Source of the DNA: Aurantiochytrium sp. KH105
Taxonomy: Eukaryota; Sar; Bigyra; Thraustochytrida; Thraustochytriidae
Length of the DNA: 64,000 nt
NCBI GenBank assembly: GCA_003116975.1
Contig: BGKB01000164.1
Coordinates: 9,518-73,517, forward strand
Reading direction: 5' to 3'
Both the position numbers and the translations under genes were made by a program. Below are positions 1 to 9,296 of this stretch, piece after piece (position 1 is the stretch's first letter; the number at the start of each line of letters is the position of its first letter). The notes under the pieces were generated by a model. It searched no databases. It was not told the origin of the DNA and was given only the letters and a program-made list of their open reading frames with translations.

Positions 1-456
1 AGAAGCCCAAGAAGAAAGCAACAAGAGCTGCCCACAACTCACGTACACACGCACGCATGGGATGCGACGGATTGCAACCCTTGGCGCGATTTCGTTCATT
101 GTGGCGTCTCATGTTATGACGAGCGCAGTCTTGAGGGCAACAATATCGGCGACGAGGGCGCCACAGCGCTGGCGAACACACTCGCAAACAATGTGTCGCT
201 GCACACGCTAAAGTAAGTCATTGCGGCGAAGTGAAAGTGGGGCCAGAAGCCCAAGAAGAAGGCAACATGAACTGACCACAACTCACGTACGTACGCACAC
301 ATGGGATGCGACGGAATACAACCCTTGGCGCGATTTCGTTCATCTTGGCGTCTCATGCTATGACGAGCGCAGTCTTGATTACAATTACATCGGCCACGAG
401 GGCTTGACGGCGCTGGCAAACGCACTCGCAGAAAACAAAACATTACAAACGCTCAT
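1..456 (+). repeat. tandem 244-bp LRR exon-intron duplication
   Basis: Bases 1-212 and 245-456 are near-identical copies offset by exactly 244 bp, including the intron sequence and the 84-nt exon. The intron parts share long stretches (for example ATGGGATGCGACGGA at 56 and 301) with few substitutions. The exons differ more in their LRR variable positions than the introns do. Confidence 0.9.
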
Positions 457-3400
457 GTAAGTTCCAAAGAAAACTCACAACCCTCATCGAATTCCCTTTT
501 CTGACATTTTGAAATTATAGCATCGACTACGACAATCCTGCTCTCGAAGCCGCTCTCGAACGCAATCGAACTCTGTACGAACAGAGTCAAACACCCCTTA
601 TGCAGGCGTGCAAGAAGGGGGGCATCTCTGAGGCAGAAAACTTGGTTATTGGCGGGGCCCGAATCGACGCGCGGGACACTTTTGGTCGGACAGCGCTGTT
701 TCACGTTTGCGAAGCAGAGGATGCGACCTATGCTCTTATTGTAGCCAAGTTTCTTTTCAAGCACAGCGCAGGTCTTTCGAGCGAGTCTCTTGGAATAAGA
801 GAGGCCATTGAGAATTCTTTTTCCAAATTTCGTGTGAAGCTGTACGCCTTCCTTCTTTTCGTACACTCGTTACCGTTGGCGCAGCTACAAACCAACGCAC
901 TGCGAGAGATGGTTGTCAAGCTTTACGAGCAGGGCATGCGGACATTGAAAAAGTTTCGTAGTCTCACTTCCGCCCAGCTCGAGAAATTGGGGATTTCAAG
1001 CTTGCAAGACCGCCGTGCGTTGCTGCAAGCGTTTGTAGGTCCTGAGCAAGCGAGCAAGCTCGAGATTCTTGCCGCGGAGCTTTCCAATGCCCGGGCAAAG
1101 CGTAGCGAGGAAAAGGCTGAACTCCATCCAATGCTGCGCGATTTCTTTGCCGAGCAGCTCTCACGCGAAAATCCGAGTGCCATTGTGGCAGACTTTGACT
1201 CGCAGCAAGTAGCTGTATCTGAGAAAGAGCAAGCGCTCACCACACTGCAGGAAGCCGTCAAGGCAGACCCAGAAAAGATCCTTGAACGGAACCAGGTGCG
1301 GCGCAACCTTTTCACGTGTATTCGAGAGACTCTCGCAATATTTTCAGAAACCAAGCTTCAGGAGCTGGAAGATGATGCAAATGACGTAGCCAACACTTGT
1401 CGCAAGCTCTGGCGAGATATCCTGGGCGAAGCAGAGAACATCGACGATGCAGCGGAGCTAGTGACCTTTGGACAAGTACAGGAGGCAACTCGAACCATGA
1501 TGGAGGCCATCAAGGCGTGGGAGGCTCGCCATGATGCGATTGCTGCACGCGAACGCACCACTGCAGCTCTCAACGCACTAGAAGAGAGCACGAAGCGCCT
1601 TGGCATTCAGTCTACATTCTTCAAGACGCTGACTTATCCCGAGAGATCACAGGAGTTGGTCTTGGAACTTCAGGATGTGCACCAAGCTTTTATTGCGGAG
1701 CTCAACGTCTTGAAGAAAGGCGATCCCATGGCAGATGCCCCGCTCGACAAAGTGCGACGTGCGTTGGCCTGCATGTTCTCGTTTTACACTCGTACGATTT
1801 CGAGCGTGGTCTCGCGCGTAAAGGACCTTGGGCATTTGCTCTCGCGCCTCACGTCTGGACTCACTGAGCCAAATACCGAAAATGCCGAGCTTCTTCTCAA
1901 GAGTTTCAGGAACAAGACGAGAAAGCGCAAGCGTCTTGCTTTCGAACTCGACGACGCCCGCGAGGATGCCAGAGGAGGTGACGAGGAAGCTCAAGCGAGA
2001 ATCGCTGACCTGGAGCGAGAGCTTGCTCAAATCGGAAGTGTCGACAAACTGGACAGTGAGCTGCGCAAGAAGCGAGCTCGCTTCTTGCGTCATGCAGAAG
2101 AGCACTACCCTGAGCTGCTCCGGGATCATGAGTGGCTGAAGCGCCTGGGTTTGGGCGACGGCGGGGCACCGCTGGAGCTGTCCAAGCTGGGCTTTTGGCG
2201 GACGACGACACGTCGCGAGCACTTTGTTACTCTTAAGGAGCTTGCGTCCAAGTCTGGCAAGTCTGTGCAAAAGGTGCGTGGCCCCGATGGCCGCGATCTC
2301 GTGCTCAAGGCCTTTCATCTCGCCAGCGAGGCATGGAGCAGTCGATTTTACCATCAAGTTACGGCGCTTGCCCAGATTCAATCGGCCTACATTGTCCAGA
2401 TTCACGGCGCCTTCATGCAGGATGCATGTGAGGGCTGCATTCTGATGCCGTTTTATCCGGGTGGCGACCTCGCCACGTGGATTCGCGATCATTCGCACGC
2501 AGACATGGCAATTCGTCTGCGCATTGCCATTGGCCTCCTTTCTGGCCTCCACGATCTGCATTCGCGAGGCTTCGTGCACTGCAATGTCAAGCCAGAAAAC
2601 GTCTTTCTCGCAAAGGGTCTGTCACCGGTGCTGGGCGACTTTGACGGCGTGCAGACGCACAATGTGACCATGACGCAGCCGATGCAGGCCACCATCAAGT
2701 TCATGGCGCCAGATCTCCGCAACGGAAATGTCGACAAGGTCGAGCCTGCCGTGGACATGTTTTCTGTGGGTGTGGTGCTCGCGGAGCTCTTTGACGGTTC
2801 AGAGGTGTCTGACGCAATTCAAGCACTCGTTTCGTCTCTCCAGTCTGCAGATCCAACACAGCGGCCCACTGCACTTGAGGCCTTGCGTCACGAAGCCTTT
2901 CAGGTTGAGCTTGTGAAAGAGGCCTCATGTGTCATTTGTCTCGACGTGTATCCAGTCAGTGGAGGCGTTTCTTGCGCTGATGGCCACTTTGCGTGTATAG
3001 AGTGCCTGAGCGAGTCGGTTCGTGCTGCCATTGAGGCTCACTCGCACGTCAAGGTATTACGAGATGGAAGCGTATGCTGTGTCGCGCCCGACTGTGATCT
3101 CCTTGTTTCTGGACGAGCCATTGCATCCGCGGTTCCAGACGGGGATCTTTCAGCTCTACTCGCCATTGTGCGCGCGCAATTTGAGCGAGATGCCGCAGCC
3201 GAACAAGAGCGTCAGTTCCGTGATCGCGTCGACGCAGCACTTCGCGAACATGAGTTGGACCAGACGACGCAGAATCACATTCGTACCATCCAGAATGAGG
3301 TCCTCGCCATGACGTGCCCGCGTTGTTCGACAGTCTTTGCTGACTTTGATGGCTGCTGTGCTCTCAAATGTGGCGCTTGCTCATTCTACTTTTGCGCGTG

Positions 3401-3662
3401 GTGTCTGCAGGATACAGGCAATGCCGCAGACGCTTGTCAACAGCACGTTGCAACATGCGCGTCAAAGCCTGCTGGCAAAGAAGACCCATTCTCTAGCAAT
3501 TTTGCTGTTGTAAAGCAAGCGTGGGCTCGGCTTCGAGTGCAGCGTCTGAGTCGCTACATGGCAGAGAAAATCAAGGACCCGGGCGTTCGTGCCCACGTCC
3601 AGCAGAGACTGCGTCCTCTCCTTACGCCGGACATTGTCGGCGACAACTTTAGGTTTGAGTAG
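129..3662 (+). CDS. LRR / ankyrin-like / SAM-like / pseudokinase / RING-RBR-like protein, 5' partial
   Basis: The gene enters from outside the window. Exons are 129-212, 373-456 and 521-3662, with donors gtaagt at 213 and 457 and acceptors cgcag and attatag; the frame stays open through all three (1102 residues visible). The first two exons are exactly 84 nt and each encodes one 28-residue ribonuclease-inhibitor-type LRR (NIGDEGATALANTL, YIGHEGLTALANAL). Counting from Met at 600: ankyrin-like 1-60, SAM-like 100-146, helical linker 150-530, kinase-like about 540-760, RING-like cysteines from about 777 (CVICLD), and a second zinc region near 905-945 (CPRC ... GCCALKC ... FCAWC) resembling the Rcat of RBR ubiquitin ligases. 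The kinase keeps a VLK lysine but has HCNVKPEN in place of HRDxKPxN and DFD in place of DFG, so I infer a pseudokinase. The likely role is an intracellular sensor or scaffold with ubiquitin-ligase output. That function is inference; the domain order is read directly. Confidence 0.8.
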
Positions 3663-4039
3663 TAAATGCCGCGAGAATGTAATGTCGTTGCCTTGATAGA
3701 GTGATTACCGGTGACCTGAAGTGCTCGTCGAGGCCTAAGACGCTGCTGCGGTTTCCCCTTCGCTTTACTTGCGCCTGGCTCACAAATTCGAGTCGTCGAA
3801 CAGCGCAAGATGGCCTTTTCAGCTCATGCGCCTCCATGAACCGCAGCTCGCAAACACACTCGCGTTCTGGATCACCAATCCTCTTGTGGCTCACTCGCGT
3901 CGCCGGCACCCCGGCCGGAAAGACATCTTCGCGCCTTTGCGCTCATGGTCTTGTTTAGATGTTGGCTCAATCAGTCTCCGTGCCGCTCCGCGCGTCAAGG
4001 CGCTGCGGCAAGGCATACCCCGAGCGCGCGCAAGCTCAG
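3663..4039. other. spacer after receptor-like gene
   Basis: I see no gene. The segment lies between the intact gene and the decayed copy of its 3' end. It could hold more strongly decayed copy sequence, but I cannot align it with confidence. Confidence 0.4.
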
Positions 4040-4654
4040 TCGCACGTCAAGATGCTCCGGGATGGAAGCATGTGCTGTGTCACGCCAGACTGCGAGCTCC
4101 TCATTCCTGGACGCACAGTTAGTTGCAGCCGCGGTTCCAGACGAGGATTTTGAAGTTCTGCTCGATATTTTTCGCACGCATTTTGAGCGAGACGCCGCAG
4201 CCGAGCAAGAGCGTCAGCTGCAGCTCCGTCTTGACGCAGCGCTCCGCGAACACGGGCTGGACCTGACGACGCAGAACCACGTTCGCGCCATTTTTTTTAA
4301 ATGAGGTCTTGAACGTATCACGGCGGTCTTTGTCGATTTTTTAAGGACTGCTGTGCTCTTAGATGTGCCGCTTGCCCGTGTCGTTTTTGTGCATGGTGTC
4401 TGCAGGACACAGGCAATGACTCAGACGCTTGTTATCAGCACGCGGCAACATGCGCGTCACATCCTGGCGAAGCAAAACCATTCTTTAGCGATTTTGCTGT
4501 TGTACAGCAAGCGTGGGCTCGGCTTCGTGCACAACGTCTTCGTCGCTACATAGTGGAAAAAATTGAAGACGCAGGCATGCCTGCCAACGTCCAGCAGAGA
4601 CTGCGTCCACTTCTTTCGCCTAACATTGTTGGCGACAATTTTACTCTTTCCTAG
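4040..4654 (+). pseudogene. decayed copy of the 3' end of the receptor-like gene (RING/RBR tail)
   Basis: This stretch matches the last third of the preceding gene: a QSHVKMLRDGSMCCVTPDCELL segment in one frame, a FERDAAAEQERQ / LTTQNHVRAI segment in another, then the CxFCAWC-QDTGND and AWARLRAQRL-RRYIVEKI region in a third, ending like the parent at a NIVGDNFTLS stop. Frame changes, a T-rich insertion near 4290, loss of the first CPRC pair and stop codons make it unable to encode the domain. It lies about 380 bp behind the parent in the same orientation, which fits a partial tandem duplication followed by decay. Confidence 0.8.
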
Positions 4655-5304
4655 AACATAGATACTAAGTTTTGCTCTGCTTCGTTTGTTCGACATACAT
4701 CTTGTCGAGGGGCCCGACGCTTCCCGACAACTATTACATAAGAATTCATGCGCTTTCCCGGCGCCGCCGCGTGGCGCACAGCTTCGCAATGATCATAGTT
4801 TTTTGGAAAGTGGCCAAATTTGGACTAGTAATATATAACATCAAAACTCTCAATTCTTTCACATTCGATCATACCACGTGGGCAACTCCTCATCTCATTC
4901 GCACTGAGCAGAAAAGTCACGTAGGGCCGGGTTAGTAGTGTGATAGGGGACTGCACGCGAAGTCCCGGTGTTGAATGTTTTTTTCTCTTTTTTTTTTTTT
5001 TTCTCTTCCCAGATGAGAGTAGTAGGGCAAAAGTTCGTCCTGACCTCATCTGGCTGCTTCAATCCTACGCCATGCGTCCGCCAGCAATGTGGCCACAATA
5101 TTTTCGTCGCTGCTGGTCGCTTCGCTCGTACGGCGCAGGTGGCTCCATCTTTTTTACTTTTTCTCCCTCTTTAGCTTCGATCTGGCCGCCGCCGTCTAAG
5201 TCGTGCCGGCAGGCCTGACACGCCTCGCCCACGGCCATGACTCATCGCGGCGTCACGCGGAGACAAGGTGCCGGAAAATTCGATCTTTCTTAGATAAACA
5301 GTGG
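4655..5304. other. AT-richer spacer with T-run
   Basis: No gene seen. It contains a long T/C homopolymer stretch at about 4978-5007 and lower GC than its surroundings. It lies between the decayed copy and the relic repeats. Confidence 0.5.
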
Positions 5305-5705
5305 TGGTACTTTTGCGCTCTGGCGCCAGCATGTTGCAGGATGCGTGTCAAAGCTAGACGGGGAAGTCCACCGATTTCGCACAACAAGCATGGGTTCGGA
5401 ATTTCAGCGCTGCGCCATTGTACTATCGTTCGGGTTGAAAAAAAAGGCTCTAAGAATACCACCTGGATCGATAATGACATCGTAGTGCAGGTTTGCCAAG
5501 CGGTCATTTGAGTTGCAGGATGTGCGTCAAAGCTAGCCAACCGATTTCGCCCTCGCGTGCACAACAAGCATGGGTTCAGGATTGCAGCGCTGCGCCATTG
5601 TACCATCGTTCGGGTTATAAAGGAAGATTCTGAAAATATTACCTGGATTGATAATGACATTGTATTATATCAGTAGTGCAGGTTTGCGAAGGGGTCATTC
5701 GAGTT
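5305..5705. repeat. two relic tandem units joining receptor-tail and SH3-gene 3' sequence
   Basis: Unit 1 (about 5335-5515) and unit 2 (about 5516-5705) share GTCAAAGCTAG, CACAACAAGCATGGGTTC, CAGCGCTGCGCCATTGTA and TAATGACAT blocks in the same order. The left part resembles the parent's tail region (compare TGCGCGTCAAAGC and AGCAAGCGTGGGCTCGG near 3455-3530). The right part of unit 1 (GTAGTGCAGGTTTGC) repeats the last codons of the convergent SH3 gene, whose real stop lies in unit 2 at 5670-5672. The receptor-tail relationship is degenerate and less certain than the unit-to-unit repeat. Confidence 0.65.
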
Positions 5706-8108
5706 GGGATGCTGCTGTTGCTGTTGTTGAGGAGCTCCCGGGGGAGGCGGTCGCTGCTGCTGTTGCTGCTGAACGCCAGGCGGAGGGTTCTGGCCATAGT
5801 ATGACTGTTGAGGCTGTTGCTGCTGACCGTACTGGTTGGGAGGAGGTCCACCATAATACTGCTGCTGCTGCTGCGGCTGGGAAGAACCATACGAAGGCCC
5901 CGGGGCTTGACGCTGCGGCGCAGGAGCGTGACGCTGCGGTTGCATAGACCCGCCCCCCGAGGGTGGAGCCTGGCGCTGCGGCACATTAATGGGTGCCGGG
6001 GTCGCATACGTGTTGCCATATGCAGGTGCAGGCTTCCACGAAGCAGGCGTGGCCGGAGGCGGCGGACGCTGTTGCTGTTGCTGCTGCTGCTGCTGCTGCT
6101 CCTGGTAACGACGCTGTTGCTCCATTTGCTGCTGCTGCTGCTGGCGTTGCTGCTCCTGCTGACGGCGCTGCTCTTCCTGCTGACGCTGCATCATCGAGGA
6201 CTGACGCTCCATTTCAAGACGCTGCTTGTCGCTCATGAGCTGCGCCTTTTCGGCTTCGAGACGATCACGCTCCTGCATAAACTGATGGTTTTGCTGCTGC
6301 GCGAGACGGGCTTGCTCCTGATGGCGACGCGTCTCCTCAATCTGTTGGCTGATGCGAGCGGAAGCCGCGCGCTCGACGTTCTGCCGCGCTTGAGCCTCGA
6401 TATCGAGCTTTTGACGAAGATCGTCAGCAACGCGCTTCTGGTTGTTCACCTCGGCATGAGCAGCGCCGACCGCGGCCTTGAGCTTTTCGGTCTCGCTCGA
6501 CATTTGCGCAATAAGCGCGTTTTGACCCTGCACCTGCTGTGTGAGGCTCTGGATCTGCGCATGCATGCGCTGCTGGTTGCCCTGGACGCCCTGGAGCTGC
6601 TGCTGCAGCTCGGTGCGCAGCGCCACGGCACTGGCCTTTTCCTGCTTGAGCTTGTCGATCTCGGCCTGCATTTGACGGTACCGGACGGCGTAGCCTTGGT
6701 TGATCTCGTCGCGCTGGCGCTTGGCAGCCTCTTGCTCCTTGAGAAGGGCCTGCTCGACGCGTTCGCGCTTGGCTTTTTCCTCGACGGCCATCGCGCGCGC
6801 GTTGGAGATATCCTGAAGATCCTTGGCCTTTTGCGTCTCGTATTCGGCCCGCTTGCGCTGCAAGGTCTCCTCGAGTTTCTTGCGGTCGTTCTGGCGGTTG
6901 GCCTGCACTTGCGCGGCAAACTGGGCCTCGGCGAGCTTGCGCTGCTGCTCGACAGCGCTGCGCGCCTTGGCAATTTCCATCTTGGCCTGTTCTAGGCGTT
7001 GCTCGTACGTTTGCCGCATTGCGTCGAGCGCCTGCGCGTGCGAGGCCTTTTCCTGCTCGTACTGGGCCTGCAGGGAGCTGCCCTTTTGCTTTTCGGCCAT
7101 GAACATCTCCGCGCGCCGGCGAGACTCCTCCTCGCGCCGCAAGACGTCTTCGCGGTTGCGCTTCTCGTAGTCTTCTTGGAGCTGCGCAAGGCGCTTCTCG
7201 AGGGCCTCCTTCTCCTGTTTGCTGTTGTTGAAAGCGTCTTCAATCAGGTTCGCCGCGTTGCCTTGCTCCTTTTTCAGTTCGGCCTCGAGTCCGCTCCGCG
7301 TCCGCGCGTGCTCCATGCGTTCGGCCTCGAGCAGACGCTCGTATTCCTCCTTGGACGCTTCCGCGTGCTGGAGGGCCACCTTCATGGACTCGTTGTCCTG
7401 CGCCAGCTTTTGCGACTTTTCGCGCTCCGCCATGAACTGCTCGGCGCGCTTCTGCGACTGATCCTCGCGCGAAAGGGCAAAGTCTCGCTCGCGGACCTCG
7501 AACTCGGAGCGCATTTGGGCCGCCTGCGCCACGAGCCGCTCGTTCTCCTTGAGCACGGACTCGAGCCGTTCCTGCGCGGCCGAGTTCGCCTCGGCCTGCT
7601 TATCCATGAGTTCGTGCTGCATGCTGTGGTCCTTCTCCGCGAGCTTTTGCTCCGCCTGCACGCGCTGCTCCCGCTCCGTGCTCAGTTCCTCCTGCAACTG
7701 CTTGACGCGCTCCTCGAGGCTGCTCGTTTGCTCGCGAGCCGCTTCGAGTTCGCCCTGCTGGTGGTCCACGGCCTGCTGCCGCATGGCCGCCTCGTGTTCG
7801 GCCTGCGCTTTTTCTAGCTGTGCGCGCTGCAGCTCCGCATCCGCGAGCTGCGCGTCGTGGCCTTCGCCGTCCTCTCCGAACCCGTCGTCCACATCGTCCT
7901 CCTCATCCTCGGGAGGCCCTTGCGGCGGCGCGCCCTCGGGAAAGTCCAGGAACGCCGTCGGGAAGATCCCCTCCTGCCCGTCGCCCCCAACCACCTCGCA
8001 CCACCCGTCGCCGTAGTCGCACTGCACCTCCACCTCGTCGCCCTCCTGCGCGCCCACCTGGCCCTCCCCATTCGGCTCGAAGTCCGTGTTCACCACGCCG
8101 CGCGTCAT
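5670..8108 (-). CDS. SH3-domain, long coiled-coil protein with Q-rich tail
   Basis: A single-exon gene of 812 residues. I place the start at the ATG at 8108 (context AAGAAGATG, as in neighbours); the frame stays open further 5' but shows no ATG. Residues about 2-57 form an SH3-like domain (QEGDEVEV, DGWCEV, GIFPTAFLDF). An acidic spacer follows, then some 500 residues of charged heptad-type coiled coil. The last 170 residues are a low-complexity Q/P/Y-rich tail with runs of Gln, ending DPFANLHY. SH3 plus coiled coil suggests a membrane-cytoskeleton scaffold; the Q-rich tail could drive condensation. No named orthologue is recognised. It converges on the receptor-like gene and diverges from GRASP. 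Confidence 0.85.
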   Translation of the reverse strand: MTRGVVNTDFEPNGEGQVGAQEGDEVEVQCDYGDGWCEVVGGDGQEGIFPTAFLDFPEGAPPQGPPEDEEDDVDDGFGEDGEGHDAQLADAELQRAQLEKAQAEHEAAMRQQAVDHQQGELEAAREQTSSLEERVKQLQEELSTEREQRVQAEQKLAEKDHSMQHELMDKQAEANSAAQERLESVLKENERLVAQAAQMRSEFEVRERDFALSREDQSQKRAEQFMAEREKSQKLAQDNESMKVALQHAEASKEEYERLLEAERMEHARTRSGLEAELKKEQGNAANLIEDAFNNSKQEKEALEKRLAQLQEDYEKRNREDVLRREEESRRRAEMFMAEKQKGSSLQAQYEQEKASHAQALDAMRQTYEQRLEQAKMEIAKARSAVEQQRKLAEAQFAAQVQANRQNDRKKLEETLQRKRAEYETQKAKDLQDISNARAMAVEEKAKRERVEQALLKEQEAAKRQRDEINQGYAVRYRQMQAEIDKLKQEKASAVALRTELQQQLQGVQGNQQRMHAQIQSLTQQVQGQNALIAQMSSETEKLKAAVGAAHAEVNNQKRVADDLRQKLDIEAQARQNVERAASARISQQIEETRRHQEQARLAQQQNHQFMQERDRLEAEKAQLMSDKQRLEMERQSSMMQRQQEEQRRQQEQQRQQQQQQMEQQRRYQEQQQQQQQQQQRPPPPATPASWKPAPAYGNTYATPAPINVPQRQAPPSGGGSMQPQRHAPAPQRQAPGPSYGSSQPQQQQQYYGGPPPNQYGQQQQPQQSYYGQNPPPGVQQQQQQRPPPPGAPQQQQQQHPNSNDPFANLHY

Positions 8109-9296
8109 CTTCTTCGCCTGCGCCTCGCGCGCCTTCCTCGCCTCCAAACGCGCCGCTCTCGCGCCTCCGCGGGCCCTCCGCCGCCGCCTCCGCGCTCTCC
8201 GCGCGCGCCTCCGCCGGGTCTGGCCTGGCCTGGCCTGCGCTCAACCAGGTCTGCCTCGTCGAGGCCGAGGGAGACGAGGCAAGAAAGATACTTGGGGAGA
8301 TCGATGGAGGGATTTAGTTGGCGATCGCGCGCCCTCTCCTCGGAGCGCTGCGCTGCGCTGCGCGGCCGCGCGGACCTGCCCGCTGCTGCGCCCCGACCGC
8401 CGCGTGCGCGCCTTCGCGCTGCTCTTCCCCTCGCCCGCCTGCGCGCCTGAGTCGCGAGCGCGGCCGCGTCGAGCGAGATTGGATTTGGATTCGGATTTGG
8501 AGCCTCCGTGCAGACGCCGCGCTCGCCGCCGCGCAAGTCGCCTATCCGCGGATAGCCCACTTCGCGCGCCCCATTCTCCACTTGCGCGCACCCGCCGCTG
8601 CAACCGAGGCTCTGCCGCCCGCGCCGCCACTGCCGACGCGGCCAATGCGCCACTTGCGCGCGCCGCTTTCGCCACTTGCGCGCGCGCGTATAACCGACTT
8701 GCGGCGGACCGTGCGTGCCGTTGGGCCCGCGGGAGACAAGACGAGCACAGCGCAAGCTGCCTCGCGAGACATGCACGCACGCGCCCCGCCTGCGACGGCC
8801 AGGCGAGACGAGGCGAGGCGAGGCGAGGCACGTCCCGCGCGCGGCGCCTCTTGCCGCGGACGCCGCCGCCTCTGCGGGCTTCATCCTCGCCCTCTCGCCC
8901 GCCGCCCCGGTGCGACAAACCGCGGGACCTGGATGGAACGCCCACCCGGGTACAAACAGGGGCGCCGTTCTTTCGCTGTTCCGGCGCGGATATTTCGGAT
9001 GGAACGGACACCCGTAACAAGGACGACACTGTTCTTTCATCGTTCCAACGTGGATATCCTATCTTTCCTTCTTTCCTTCGCCAGTAGTATTAGCAAGAGA
9101 GAAGGAAAGCAAACGGCGAGGCAAGCTGGAGCTCGCCGCGGCACGGACGCGCCAGAAGGCCGCTGGCGCGCGGCCCTGCTGGTCCGCTGCCTCTCGCGTT
9201 GCTCGTGCTGCCACCGCCCCCCTTCAGTCTCCCCCCCCCAAAAAGCCCCGTCGCAGGGGGCGCTCGGGCTTGCCTTGGTGACGTGCTCGGTCCGAG
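8109..9296. promoter_or_regulatory. GC-rich divergent promoter between the SH3 gene and GRASP
   Basis: A spacer of about 1.2 kb between two divergent starts. It holds a perfect 14-bp palindrome CTATCCGCGGATAG (8542-8555), three copies of CCACTTGCGCGC (8578, 8650, 8672), a short GAGGC repeat near 8810-8830, and a 27-bp imperfect direct repeat GTTCTTTC..GTTCC..GGATAT (8967-8993 and 9031-9057). Long frames here are by-products of GC content. Confidence 0.5.

Noticed and set aside
5808..6995. Long Leu-rich open frames antisense to the SH3/coiled-coil gene
   Set aside because: They are the reverse of CAG/CTG-rich and GAG/CTC-rich coiled-coil codons; Leu/Arg-only composition and no domain.
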